Below, in pieces: positions 15,926 to 24,822 of a DNA stretch of 64,000 bases (positions within the stretch are counted from its first letter, which is position 1; every line of letters begins with the position of its first letter). A program made the position numbers and the translations under genes. The notes beneath the pieces are model-generated. The model was not told where the DNA came from. It searched no databases and saw only the letters and a list, made by a program, of their open reading frames with translations. Origin of the DNA: Micromonospora antibiotica (GTDB lineage Bacteria; Actinomycetota; Actinomycetes; Mycobacteriales; Micromonosporaceae); the NCBI RefSeq assembly GCF_017599305.1, contig NZ_JAGFWR010000003.1, positions 248,001 to 312,000 on the forward strand. The letters run 5' to 3'.

Positions 15926-17421
15926 CGGTTGGTCCGGCCGGTCGTCACCGGTCGGGGCGTCGCCGGCCGGGCCAGGTCGTCCGGTAGCCCGCGGGCGACC
16001 GCGCCGGCTGCCGCGGCGAACGCCGCGAAATACCACAGGGTGACCACGTTCGAGATCACGTTGGACGCGGCGCTGACCGCGACGAAGGCGACCGCGCAGC
16101 CCAGGAAGCCGATCGCGATGCCCCGGCCGAGCGTGCCCGGTGGGGCCCGGCGCAGCGCGTTGAGCCCGGTGTGCAGGCACAGCGCCATCATCGCCAGGTA
16201 CGCCAGCAGCCCGGCCAGCCCGGTCTCCACGTACGCGCGCAGGAAGTCGTTGTGCGGCTTCTTCGCCTCGTCGGCCTCGAACTTCGTCATGTTGGGGCCG
16301 ATCCCGGTGACCGGGTTGCGGTTGGCCAGCGACACGATCTCCGACCAGTAGCCGACCCGCCAGGCGAGGGTGTTGCCGGTCGGGCCGCCGCCCACGGCGC
16401 TGCTGTCGGCGAGTTGCCCGAAGCGGTGCGCCACGCTCGGCAGCAGGGCCACCCCGGCCACCGTGACCAGGCAGAGCGCCACCAGCATCCGCCGGCTGCG
16501 GTGCAGCACCGCGACCACCAGCAGGCCCAGCCCCGCACCCAGGATGGCGCTGCGGGTGTTGGTGAGCAGCAGGAACAGCAGCGACGCGGCGAGCAGCACG
16601 CCGAGGCCGAGGCGCAGCCGGCGGCTCAGGTAGCGGTGGATGCCGAACCCGAAGATCACCATGAACATCAGGTAGCGGCCGAACGTGGTGGACTGGCTGA
16701 ACGGGCCGCTGATCCGGGTGAAGTCCCCCTTGACCTCGGCCGGCGGGTGGCCGAGCAGGGACAGCACGGCGGTGTAACCGACCGCCAGCGCCAACGAGAC
16801 GTACGCGGCGAGCAGCACCCGGCGGACCGCCGGCAGATCCGGCATGAGCTGTTCCAGGACGACGAACATCACCACCACGGTGCCGATCCGCAGCGCCTCC
16901 AGGGCGCTGGGCACCGGCTGCGCGGCACCGGCGGCGCTGACCAGGCAGGTGGCCCCGACCAGCAGCATCGCCACGCCGAGCGGGGAGCCGCGCAGCCGGC
17001 CGTGCTGCCGCAGTTGGGCGGCGAGCCAGAGGCCGGCGGCGAGCAGGAACAGCACCGCCAGGATCGTCGAGGGGTCCATCGTGCGGGTCGCCCCGGCACC
17101 GTCGGCCCGGCCGGCCGTCGGGCCGCTGAGCTTGAACAGGTCGACGCAGGACCGGACCGCCAGCATCAGCAGCACGTACGCCGAGAAGCGGGTCAGCGCG
17201 AGCGCGCCGACGGCCAGCCCGGCGAGGATCACCAGGGGCAGCACGGCGGCGATCCGGCCGCCCCCGGTCACGGCCAGCCCGGCGCCGACCGCCACCACGG
17301 CGCAGAGCAGCGCCGCGCCGCCGGTCAGCAGGCGGGTGGTCCGGTCACCGGCGGACCACCCGCGGGGTCGCCCACCGGGCAGGCCGAGGTCGCCCTCCGT
17401 GCCGTGTCGCTGTCCGTCCAC
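15922..17421 (-). CDS. O-antigen polymerase/ligase family membrane protein (Wzy/WaaL-like)
   Basis: This is a 499-residue protein with about 12 hydrophobic segments and a long external loop before the last spans. The loop has NRNPVTGIGPNM and KPHNDFLRAYVETG; the HND motif is the hallmark of the Wzy_C O-antigen ligase/polymerase family. It would join exported repeat units. The GTG at 17421 starts the frame; no strong ribosome site is visible. It leads the four-gene operon with the Wzz-like, flippase and sulfotransferase genes. Confidence 0.82.
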   Translation of the reverse strand: MDGQRHGTEGDLGLPGGRPRGWSAGDRTTRLLTGGAALLCAVVAVGAGLAVTGGGRIAAVLPLVILAGLAVGALALTRFSAYVLLMLAVRSCVDLFKLSGPTAGRADGAGATRTMDPSTILAVLFLLAAGLWLAAQLRQHGRLRGSPLGVAMLLVGATCLVSAAGAAQPVPSALEALRIGTVVVMFVVLEQLMPDLPAVRRVLLAAYVSLALAVGYTAVLSLLGHPPAEVKGDFTRISGPFSQSTTFGRYLMFMVIFGFGIHRYLSRRLRLGLGVLLAASLLFLLLTNTRSAILGAGLGLLVVAVLHRSRRMLVALCLVTVAGVALLPSVAHRFGQLADSSAVGGGPTGNTLAWRVGYWSEIVSLANRNPVTGIGPNMTKFEADEAKKPHNDFLRAYVETGLAGLLAYLAMMALCLHTGLNALRRAPPGTLGRGIAIGFLGCAVAFVAVSAASNVISNVVTLWYFAAFAAAAGAVARGLPDDLARPATPRPVTTGRTNR

Positions 17422-17485
17422 CGCTCGCCGACCACTCGTTTCCAGGGAACTGTTGCCGGTCGCCGCCGACGGCCGGGAGAACGGC

Positions 17486-18778
17486 CTAATCTAACGGGCG
17501 ACGCGATCGGGGGACATGGGCCGTTACGTCGGCCGTGGGCGACCCAACGTCCGGTTCCTCGGGGCGGGGGGCGCGCAGGGCCAGCGAGAAGTAGAGTTTT
17601 TCCAGCTCGCGGGCTGCCGCGTCCCAGCTGTACTCGGCCATGACCCGGTCGCGCAGCAGCGCGGCACCGGCCCGTTCGGCCGGTACGTCGGCGGTCACCG
17701 TGGCCAACGCCCGCAGCAGGTCGTCGGCGTCGCCGTCACGGAACAGCCGGTGCCCCGGGCCGTCGTGGGCCAACACCTCACGGTGGGGTTCGATGTCGCT
17801 GGCCACCACCGGCAACCCGTACGAGGCCGCCTCCAGCAGGGTCAGCGGCAGCCCCTCCAGGCGGGACGGCTGCACGAAGGCCGCCGCGTGCGAGTACAGC
17901 TCGGCGAGCACGTCGCCGTAGACGAAGTCGGTGAACACGATGCGCGGGTCGTCACCGGCGGCCTGCCGCAGCCCGGCGACGTACTCGTCGGTGAAGGACG
18001 AACCGCCGACGATGGCCAGCCGCAGGTCGGTCGGCAGCCGCCGGAACGCCCGGACGAGCAGGTCGGCGGCCTTCTCCGGGACGAGCCGACCAACCAGCAG
18101 CAGGTAGCCACCGGGGCGCAGGCCGAACCGGGACAGCTCCCGGGGCGGCCGGTGGGTGGGGGTGGCCACCCCGTTGGGGATGTAGCGGGCCGGCCGGCCG
18201 AACCTGCTGGTGTAGTGCGCCGCCAGCCCCTGCGACACGGTCACCCGGGCGTCCGGCAGGTGTCCGCTGAGCCGGTACGCGGTGCCGAGCACCGCCCGCG
18301 CCGCCCGGCCCCACTTGTCGCGCTGGTTGTCCAGCCCGTGCACGGTGAGCACCACCCGGGCCCGGGAGGCGTAGCGGGCCAGCGGCGCGGTCAGCACCGG
18401 GCCGAGACCGTGGTAGTGCACGATGTCGGGGCGCTCGGTCAGCGCCGCCAGGGTCGAGGTGGCCGAGTGCACGATGGCGTCGAGGTGCTTGCTGGGCACG
18501 GTGCGGGCCCGCCGCAACCGGATGCCCCGGTGCCGGGTCGTCTCCACCGCGCCGTAGCTGTCCCGGCAGTAGACGGTGATCTCGTGGCCGAGCCCGGCCA
18601 GCCGACTGGCCATCTCCTCCACGTGCCGTTCGATCCCCCCGTAGGTGGCCGGCACGCCCTTCTGGCCGATCATCGCCACCCGCAGCGGACGCCAGCCCGG
18701 CGGGCAGGTCACGGTCGGCCCCGAACGGTCGGAGCGGAGTTGCTCTCCCCGATCGGCGGCTTCGTCACGCAACGGCAC
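17486..18778 (-). CDS. GT4 glycosyltransferase with DUF1972-type N-terminus
   Basis: This is a 430-residue GT-B enzyme. The N-terminal MIGQKGVPATYGGIERHV is the signature of the DUF1972/rhamnosyltransferase-like GT4 subgroup. The donor domain has LLVGRLVPEKAADLLV and EAASYGLPVVASDIEPHREV. The GTG at 18778 is chosen because GAGGGGGGA lies just upstream. It is 64 bp upstream of the polymerase gene and on the same strand, so it may head the operon. It would add a sugar to the lipid-linked unit. Confidence 0.82.
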   Translation of the reverse strand: MPLRDEAADRGEQLRSDRSGPTVTCPPGWRPLRVAMIGQKGVPATYGGIERHVEEMASRLAGLGHEITVYCRDSYGAVETTRHRGIRLRRARTVPSKHLDAIVHSATSTLAALTERPDIVHYHGLGPVLTAPLARYASRARVVLTVHGLDNQRDKWGRAARAVLGTAYRLSGHLPDARVTVSQGLAAHYTSRFGRPARYIPNGVATPTHRPPRELSRFGLRPGGYLLLVGRLVPEKAADLLVRAFRRLPTDLRLAIVGGSSFTDEYVAGLRQAAGDDPRIVFTDFVYGDVLAELYSHAAAFVQPSRLEGLPLTLLEAASYGLPVVASDIEPHREVLAHDGPGHRLFRDGDADDLLRALATVTADVPAERAGAALLRDRVMAEYSWDAAARELEKLYFSLALRAPRPEEPDVGSPTADVTAHVPRSRRPLD

Positions 18779-18881
18779 TGTCCCCCCTCGTTTCTGCTCC
18801 TCACCGGGTTGGTGGCGCTGTCCCCGGCGCACGGGACGCTAGATCATCGACGATCGGCCGGCCACTGGCCGGTCAGTCAGA

Positions 18882-18932
18882 CCTGGCCGGACACCACCGG
18901 TGTCCGGCCAGGTCGGACACCACCGGTGTCCG
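18882..18932. repeat. Tandem hairpins sharing the core CGGACACC-ACC-GGTGTCCG
   Basis: Two adjacent inverted repeats with the same loop and core: a 14-bp stem (18882-18895 with 18899-18912) and an 8-bp stem (18914-18921 with 18925-18932). They lie upstream of the glycosyltransferase and downstream of the ThuA-domain gene. They may be part of a terminator region or an operator pair. Confidence 0.6.
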
Positions 18933-18970
18933 GCCGGTCGACCGCCGGTGACCACCCGGCACCGATAAGA

Positions 18971-19003
18971 CGCCGGGAGGACGGAGTCTCCGTCCTCCCG
19001 GCG
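18971..19003 (-). terminator. Strong terminator hairpin
   Basis: A 15-bp perfect stem (18971-18985 with 18989-19003) with a 3-nt loop, 15 nt past the stop of the ThuA/sorbosone-dehydrogenase gene. Confidence 0.75.
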
Positions 19004-19017
19004 ACCGGAGGGTGACG

Positions 19018-22000
19018 TCAGGAGGTCGGGCCGCCGAACTCCACCCAGTTGAGGTTGAACAGGCTGGTCGTGGGTCCGCCGGAGACGGGCTTGAAGACCA
19101 GGTAGAGCGCGTGGGTGCCGGCGGCCTGGCTGACCGGGAAGGTCTGGCTGGCCCAGGCGCTGGTGCCGGTGGTCGCGTTGAGCGTCGCGCTGGTCACCAG
19201 CGCACCGGTCGGCGAGTCGAGCCGCAGCTCGACGATGCCGCGCGGGGTTCCGACGGTGGCCGTGGAGCCACCGGCGTACCGGAAGGTGATCTTGTCGATC
19301 CCGCCCAGGTTGATCGGGTCGAGCGCGATGTGGTCACCGTTGTCGATGCCGGCCACGTGCTGGCCGCCACCGGCGTCGGTGGTGTTGGCCAGGGTGACGC
19401 CCTGCTGGACCTGGGCGAACTCGGCCTGCTGCCGGAAGGTCTGCAGGACGATCTGGTCGAGCGAGGACAGCGCCGGCTGGCCGTTGGCGCCCTTGTCGGT
19501 GTAGGTGGCGCTGATCGCGCCGTACAGGTAGCCACCGGCGTGGTCGGCGCCGTCGGCCGGGGTCTCGAACGAGCCGGAGCAGCCGTTGGCGTCGCTCATG
19601 CCGTGGCCGTGGGTGTCGTGGCCGAGCACGAACGAGACCGTGACCCGGCTGCAGTCGATCGGGCCGTCCTCGGGGTCGGTCACGGTGACCGTCCACGGCA
19701 CGGTGTCACCCCAGTTGAAGAACGTGCCGGACAGCGGCGAGGTGACCTTCACGGTGGGCGCGGTGTTGCCCACGGTGATCTCGCGGGTGAGCACCGCCGT
19801 CTTGCCGCTGGTGTCGGTGACCGTCAGCTTGGCGGTGAACACCCCGACGGTGGTGTAGGTGTGCGACGCGTCCCGCTGGGTCGAGTCGGTGCTGCCGTTG
19901 CCGTCGAAGTCCCAGGCGTAGGTGATGGTCTCGCCCGGGTCCGCGTCGTAGGAGCCCTCGGCGGAGAACTGCACGGTCAGCGGCGCCGCACCCGAGGTCG
20001 GGCTGGCCTTCAGTTCGGCCACCGGCGCCCGGGTGCCCTTGGCGTAGCGGATCACCGACAGCGCGGCGTCCGGGTTGGCCCGGAAGAAGCCGTCGCCGTA
20101 CTCCAGCAGGTAAAGGCTGCCGTCCGGGCCGAACTCCATGTCCATCGGGTTGTCGAAGACGAAGCCCGGCAGGAACTGCTCCACCCCGACCAGCTTGCCG
20201 CTGCCGTTGGTGCGCATCATGTAGATCTTGTCCCGGGTGAACTCCCCGAAGACCACCGCGTCGTTGTAGTACTCCGGGAACTTGGTCTCGGAGGCCAGCG
20301 CGGCGTCGTACTTGTAGACCGGGCCGCCCATCGGGCCGACGCCCCCGGTGCCGAGCACCGGCCACTGGAACTCACAGGTGCCCGGCGGGGTGCTCAGGTA
20401 CGCCTCGGCGCAGGTGGTGGTGGCCCGGAAGGTGTAGTTGAGCTGCGGGTCCTGCACCGGCGGGAGGACCCGACGGCCGGTGTTGCGCGGCGAGTCGTTC
20501 ACCGGCGCGGCGCAGTTGAACGCGCCCTTGGACTGCTTGGTGACGAAGTCGTAGTCGATGTACGGCAGGGTCGGCGAGTAGCAGTACGGCCAGCCGTAGT
20601 TGCCTGCCTTGTTGGCGGCGATCCACCGCCCGGTGCCCTCCGGCCCCCGGGCCGCGTTCGGCACCTGCGAGTCCGGCGAGTAGTCACCGATGTAGACGAA
20701 GCCCCGCGAGTCCACGTCGAAGCGGAACGGGTTGCGCAGGCCCATCAGGAAGATCTCCGGGCGGGTCTTGTCGTCGCGGTCCTCGGCCTCGGGGAAGAGG
20801 TTGCCGGCCGGGACGCTGTACGACCCGTCCGCCTTCACCTTGATCCGCAGCACCTTGCCCCGCAGGTCGTTGGTGTTGCCGGCGGAACGCTGCGCGTCGT
20901 AGCCCGGCCCCTGGGTCGGCGACTCGTTGATCGGGGTGAAGCCGTCCGAGCCACCGGCGTTGGTGTCGTCGCCGGTGACCAGGTAGAGCAGCCCCTTGCC
21001 GTCGAACTTGATCTCACCGGCGACGTGGCAGCAGACACCCCGGTCGGTGTCGACCTTTATGATCTTCTGCTCGCTGGCCAGGTCCAGGTGCGGGGTCGGC
21101 TCCTCCACCCACTTGAACCGGGAGAGCTGGTTGTGCCCCTTGTAGGCGTCCCACGCGCTCGGGTCGGTGCTGGTCACCGGCGCGTCGGTGATGGGGGTGT
21201 CGAGCTTCGGCGCGTAGTAGACGTAGACCCACTTGTCGGTGGCGAAGTCCGGGCCGACGGTGACCGACTGGAGGCCGTCCTCGTCGTGCTGGTACACCGG
21301 GAGGGTGGTGATGACCGGGCTCGCGCCGGTCTTCGGGTCGTACAGCCGGATCTCGCCGGCCCGGGTGTTGTGCAGCACCCGACCGTCGGGCAGCACCGAC
21401 AGGGTCATCGGCTCGCCCGGCTCGTCGTTGAGGATGACCTTCTCGTAGTTGGCCTTGACCGTCGCACCGCAGTCGCCCTGGACCATGCCGGCCGACCACT
21501 GGATCGCGCCGAGCAGGTGCTTGCGGAACGCCCCGTTGGCGTACGTGTCGGCGGAGTCGCCGAGTCCGGTGTAGAACGACCGGCCGCCCTGGAAGTCCTT
21601 GCACCAGGAGATCGGGTGGTCGAAGCCCATGGTGCCGCCGGTGAAGGACTTCTCGTCCACAGTGGCCAGCACGTGGGCGGTGCCCCGGACGTTGGTGGTG
21701 AAGTTGTACCACTGGTCGTTGAGGGTGAGCTGCCGGGCGAGCGGCTTGCTCGCCGGGTGCGCCCGGTCGGCCACGTCGATGGTCGCCGACCCGCTCGACG
21801 CCGTACCGGCCACGGTGGTGCCGACGATGTCGCGGTAGAACGTCCACGATGGTTCGGCCTCGACCGCGGCGTGCACGCCGAGGTAGCCACCACCGTTGCG
21901 GATGTAGCGCTCGAAGGCCGCCTCCTGGCCGCCGTTGAGCACGTCGCCCGTGGTGTTGAGGAAGACGACCGCGCCGTAGCTGGCCAGGTTGTCGTCGGAG

Positions 22001-22236
22001 AAGGCGGTCGCGTTCTGGGTGACGTCGACGGTGAAGCCGTTGCCGTTGCCCAGGGTGCGGATCGCGTTGACGCCCTTGTCGATCGACGGGTGACGCTCAC
22101 CGTCGGTCTTGGTGAACACCAGGACGCTGGTCTGGTCCTGGGCCGGCTGGGCCAACGCCGGGGCGGTCGCGGCGAGCGGGACGACGATCCCGACCCCTGC
22201 GATCGCGGCGAGCCATCGGTGTACCGATCTTGCCAT
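19018..22236 (-). CDS. Secreted ThuA - glucose/sorbosone dehydrogenase - PKD mosaic protein
   Basis: This 1072-residue exported protein has a signal peptide (residues 1-29, cleavage after ALA). Domains in order are: a ThuA-like (trehalose-utilisation/glutamine amidotransferase-like) domain at about 36-250; a six-bladed glucose/sorbosone dehydrogenase propeller at about 265-700 (DGRVLHNTRAGEIRLYD, GLRNPFRFDVD, YIGDYSP, MDMEFGPDGSLYLLEYG); a PKD domain at about 745-830 (YAWDFDGNGSTDSTQ); and a C-terminal beta-sandwich resembling CBM6-type carbohydrate-binding modules at about 930-1072. GGAGGAA precedes the ATG. Such proteins are common in actinobacteria and are thought to oxidise sugars, perhaps with PQQ, but the substrate is unknown. 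Confidence 0.88.
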   Translation of the reverse strand: MARSVHRWLAAIAGVGIVVPLAATAPALAQPAQDQTSVLVFTKTDGERHPSIDKGVNAIRTLGNGNGFTVDVTQNATAFSDDNLASYGAVVFLNTTGDVLNGGQEAAFERYIRNGGGYLGVHAAVEAEPSWTFYRDIVGTTVAGTASSGSATIDVADRAHPASKPLARQLTLNDQWYNFTTNVRGTAHVLATVDEKSFTGGTMGFDHPISWCKDFQGGRSFYTGLGDSADTYANGAFRKHLLGAIQWSAGMVQGDCGATVKANYEKVILNDEPGEPMTLSVLPDGRVLHNTRAGEIRLYDPKTGASPVITTLPVYQHDEDGLQSVTVGPDFATDKWVYVYYAPKLDTPITDAPVTSTDPSAWDAYKGHNQLSRFKWVEEPTPHLDLASEQKIIKVDTDRGVCCHVAGEIKFDGKGLLYLVTGDDTNAGGSDGFTPINESPTQGPGYDAQRSAGNTNDLRGKVLRIKVKADGSYSVPAGNLFPEAEDRDDKTRPEIFLMGLRNPFRFDVDSRGFVYIGDYSPDSQVPNAARGPEGTGRWIAANKAGNYGWPYCYSPTLPYIDYDFVTKQSKGAFNCAAPVNDSPRNTGRRVLPPVQDPQLNYTFRATTTCAEAYLSTPPGTCEFQWPVLGTGGVGPMGGPVYKYDAALASETKFPEYYNDAVVFGEFTRDKIYMMRTNGSGKLVGVEQFLPGFVFDNPMDMEFGPDGSLYLLEYGDGFFRANPDAALSVIRYAKGTRAPVAELKASPTSGAAPLTVQFSAEGSYDADPGETITYAWDFDGNGSTDSTQRDASHTYTTVGVFTAKLTVTDTSGKTAVLTREITVGNTAPTVKVTSPLSGTFFNWGDTVPWTVTVTDPEDGPIDCSRVTVSFVLGHDTHGHGMSDANGCSGSFETPADGADHAGGYLYGAISATYTDKGANGQPALSSLDQIVLQTFRQQAEFAQVQQGVTLANTTDAGGGQHVAGIDNGDHIALDPINLGGIDKITFRYAGGSTATVGTPRGIVELRLDSPTGALVTSATLNATTGTSAWASQTFPVSQAAGTHALYLVFKPVSGGPTTSLFNLNWVEFGGPTS

Positions 22237-22678
22237 CTGGTTCCTCCGGTGGGGGACGATGTGCTACCTGCTCCGGGCGGGTGCCGGGGCCACCCGGGGT
22301 GTCGTGGTGCTGCGCCTGGCTCTCCGGTGGGGCGGGACGACGCCGTCCCTGCCCCGGGATGGTTCGCCGACCGGTGAGCCGCCGCACGGTCCGGGGGCAC
22401 GGCCCGTGCTGCGGGCACGGGGCATCGCGGCCCGGGGTACGGGTCGGAAGAGGTGACGTGGTGGCGGGCGGGGCCTGCGGGGGCGTACCGCCCGGGGACC
22501 GTGCCGACATCCTGCCCGGGTCTGCCGGGGCGGGGTCGGGGCGTGGCGGTCGGCAGGCGACGGCGTCCGGGCGGTGGCGGTCGCGTCAGGGGACGCGACC
22601 GCCACCCGGGAGCCGCCGACGGTGGTGCGAACCGCCGGTCGGTGCCCAGCTGCGGCCGGTAACCGGCCGTCGGGGCGG
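22237..22678. other. Intergenic region, 442 bp
   Basis: This region holds the ribosome site of the ThuA-domain gene at its left end and the terminator at 22573-22606. Nothing else is recognised, and open frames across it are GC artefacts. Confidence 0.5.
22573..22606 (-). terminator. Terminator hairpin
   Basis: GGTGGCGGTCGCGTC and GACGCGACCGCCACC pair over 15 bp with a 4-nt loop, 72 nt past the stop of the isomerase-like gene. Confidence 0.7.
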
Positions 22679-23791
22679 TCAGTCGTTGCGGTAGATGGTC
22701 AGGTCGGCCATGTTGGCGTAGCTGAGCCGGGCGAAGTCCAGCGACTGGCCCGGGTTGGCGGCACCGCCGGGGGCGGTGTCCATCTCCCAGTTGGCGTGGT
22801 GGAACTCGGACTCGCCGATGGTCTCGAAGAACTGCTGGAAGTTGATGTCGCCCTCACCGAGCGGGATCATCTCGTAGCCGTTGGCCAGCGTGCTGTTGCG
22901 GTTGCCGTCCTTGGCGTGGAACAGCGGGAACCGCTTGGTACGCCGGGCCACGTTGAGGATCGGGTCGAACAGCGAGGTCTTCTGCTGGCCGGCCGAGTTG
23001 GTGTACTTGGTGTGCTTGAACCGGGCCACGTACGCCCAGTAGATGTCGCACTCGAAGTAGACGTACTTCGGGTCGGTCTTGGCGAAGAAGTACTCCAGCC
23101 GGCGCACGCCGGAGGAGCGGGTCGGCTTGCCGTTGGCGTCCAGCGGGCCGCTGTCGAGCAGGAACGAGTAGGCCACGTCGTGGTTGTGGGTGTAGAGACG
23201 CATCTTGCGTTCCTTGGCCTGCCGGCCCAGCTCGTTCCACAGGTCGGCGGCGGCGTCCCAGTCGGCCTGGTAGGCGCTGTTGGTCGGGTCGCTGCCGGTG
23301 CCGATGTTCTTCATGCCGAGTTCCTCGGCGATGTCGAGCTGCTGCTGGAAGGTGGCCGCGTTGATCGACGTGTGGGTGCCGTTGGCGACGAGGCCGTTGT
23401 CGTCCAGGATCTTGCGGATCTCGGTCGGGGTGATCTGCCGGCCCAGGATCGAGGTGTGCTGGTTGTAGCCGGCGAACTCGATCTCCTTGTAGCCCATCTC
23501 GGCCAGGCTGGCGAGCACCCGCTCGAAGCCGTAGGGCACGCCGCTGTCGTCGGGGGCGGCGGAGATCCGGTCCCGGACGCTGTAGAGGATGATGCCGCGG
23601 TTCTGCGTCGGGATGAGCGGGTCGACCCGCCACTTGCCGTCCGCGCGGGCCGGGCCCTTGGTCTGGAGCACCGGCAGTCCGGCCGCGCCGAGGACGGCGG
23701 CGGCGCCGGCCGACGCGGCGAGCAGCCGACGACGGGTGACCTGGGCACGGTACTGCGGGTCGGCGGCCAAACGGCGTTGTTCCTCGTTCAC
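22679..23791 (-). CDS. Tat-exported sugar phosphate isomerase/epimerase-like TIM-barrel protein
   Basis: This is a 370-residue protein with a twin-arginine signal (TRRRLLAASAGAAAVLGAAG, about residues 18-37), so it is exported folded. The mature part is an AP-endonuclease-2/xylose-isomerase-like barrel: MGYKEIEFAGYNQHTS, NGTHTSIN, RLYTHNHDVAYSF, YFECDIYWAYVA, FHAKDGN and NWEMD, with the His/Glu/Asp metal ligands expected for the family. The GTG at 23791 is preferred because AGGTGG lies 5 nt upstream; an in-frame GTG at 23800 lacks spacing. Its neighbour is the ThuA/dehydrogenase protein, so it may act on an oxidised sugar outside the membrane. The substrate is unknown. Confidence 0.8.
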   Translation of the reverse strand: MNEEQRRLAADPQYRAQVTRRRLLAASAGAAAVLGAAGLPVLQTKGPARADGKWRVDPLIPTQNRGIILYSVRDRISAAPDDSGVPYGFERVLASLAEMGYKEIEFAGYNQHTSILGRQITPTEIRKILDDNGLVANGTHTSINAATFQQQLDIAEELGMKNIGTGSDPTNSAYQADWDAAADLWNELGRQAKERKMRLYTHNHDVAYSFLLDSGPLDANGKPTRSSGVRRLEYFFAKTDPKYVYFECDIYWAYVARFKHTKYTNSAGQQKTSLFDPILNVARRTKRFPLFHAKDGNRNSTLANGYEMIPLGEGDINFQQFFETIGESEFHHANWEMDTAPGGAANPGQSLDFARLSYANMADLTIYRND

Positions 23792-23988
23792 AATTTCCAC
23801 CTTTCGAGGGTGGCCCTGCGGCCACGGAGACGTGCGAGTCCTGCTGGGAGGGTCGGTAAGGACCTGCGCCGCCGAATACGCGTGGCCCGGTGGATGACTG
23901 GTCGATCAAGGGGGGATGTCAGCCGTGTTACGTCCGTGAACCGGACACTAACGGTGGCTGACGGCTAAAGATAGACCTCGAACGGAGA

Positions 23989-24014
23989 AACTTTTGCTCG
24001 CCTAAACAAAAGTT
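23989..24014. promoter_or_regulatory. AT-rich inverted repeat (candidate operator)
   Basis: AACTTTTG and CAAAAGTT form a perfect 8-bp inverted repeat with a 10-bp centre in an otherwise GC-rich region. It lies about 200 bp upstream of the isomerase-like gene. A TATCTT hexamer on the minus strand a few bases further on could be its -10 box. Confidence 0.45.
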
Positions 24015-24134
24015 CTCGATGGTCGGAGACCCTGCCCGAACGGCCGCCCAGACCCGACTCCCTGGTCGATTCCCCGACCCCCACCAGCGCGAACAGCGGC
24101 GGCGTCCCGGAGGCGGGCAGGCGGACACGGCGCG

Positions 24135-24175
24135 GGGCACGGTGTCGACCCCACCATCGAATCGACACCGTGCCC
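24135..24175 (-). terminator. Terminator hairpin after the lipoprotein pair
   Basis: GGGCACGGTGTCGA and TCGACACCGTGCCC pair over 14 bp with a 13-nt loop, about 70 nt past the TlpA-like gene. Confidence 0.65.
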
Positions 24176-24243
24176 GACGCGTCGCCGCGGACCGCTGCGG
24201 CACCGGCCGGCGTGCCGCTCCCCCGAGCGGGTGACCCGGCCCG

Positions 24244-24822
24244 CTATCCGGAACCGGCCAGCACCAGCTCCCCGATCCGCTGCTCCAGCGCCGCCGCGTC
24301 CAACCCGCCCGGCCAGCCCCGCAGCAACGCACCCCCCTTGGCGACCAGGACGACGGCCGGTGGCTCCCGCACCGCGTACGACCGCCAGACGGTCTGCTGC
24401 TCGTCGACCACGACCGGGTACTCCACCCGGTGCGTACGCAGGTAGTCCTGCAACTCGTCGGCCTGGTCCGCGCCGGCCACCCCGACGAAGACCACCCGGT
24501 CCCGGTGGCGGCGGGCCAGCTCGCTCAGCGCGTCCTGCCGGGCGACGCAGGTGGTGCACCAGGAACTGAAGAAGGTGAACACCACCGGCCGGTCCGCCCA
24601 CAGCCCGGCGGCGGTGAGCGGGGTGCCGTCGGTGAGCGCACCGGTGAACGCGGGGGCGGCCGGGGCGGTGCCGGGGGGCGGGCGCAACGCCAGGTCGGCG
24701 GGGACCGGACCGGGCAACGTGGACGCGCCCCCGGCGAGCACCGGCGCGGTCTCCGCGGTCGGCCCCGCGGAGCAGCCGGCCAGCAGCAGCACCGCCAGCA
24801 GCGCCGCGAGCAGCCGCCTCAT
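24244..24822 (-). CDS. TlpA-like thioredoxin-fold lipoprotein
   Basis: This 192-residue protein has a lipoprotein signal peptide with lipobox LLAGC (Cys17). The mature part has a redoxin/TlpA fold with the active-site motif WCTTC near residue 90 and the cis-Pro region REPPAVVLV near 153. It would act as a membrane-anchored thiol-disulfide reductase, for example in cytochrome or cell-wall protein maturation. It overlaps the upstream small lipoprotein gene by 4 bp, so the two are co-translated. The partner is unknown. Confidence 0.85.
   Translation of the reverse strand: MRRLLAALLAVLLLAGCSAGPTAETAPVLAGGASTLPGPVPADLALRPPPGTAPAAPAFTGALTDGTPLTAAGLWADRPVVFTFFSSWCTTCVARQDALSELARRHRDRVVFVGVAGADQADELQDYLRTHRVEYPVVVDEQQTVWRSYAVREPPAVVLVAKGGALLRGWPGGLDAAALEQRIGELVLAGSG

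Larger units (their letters stand above)
23792..24243. other. Intergenic region, 452 bp, with an AT-rich patch
   Basis: This region contains the upstream region of the isomerase-like gene, including an AT-rich segment with an inverted repeat (23989-24014), and the terminator of the lipoprotein pair (24135-24175). No gene is seen. Confidence 0.5.

Noticed and set aside
19012-22377. A 1121-codon open frame on the plus strand opposite the ThuA-domain gene
   Set aside because: It is an antisense shadow of a strongly supported gene. It has repetitive Val/Gly/Arg composition, no domain, and GC-skewed codons that do not fit the genome pattern.
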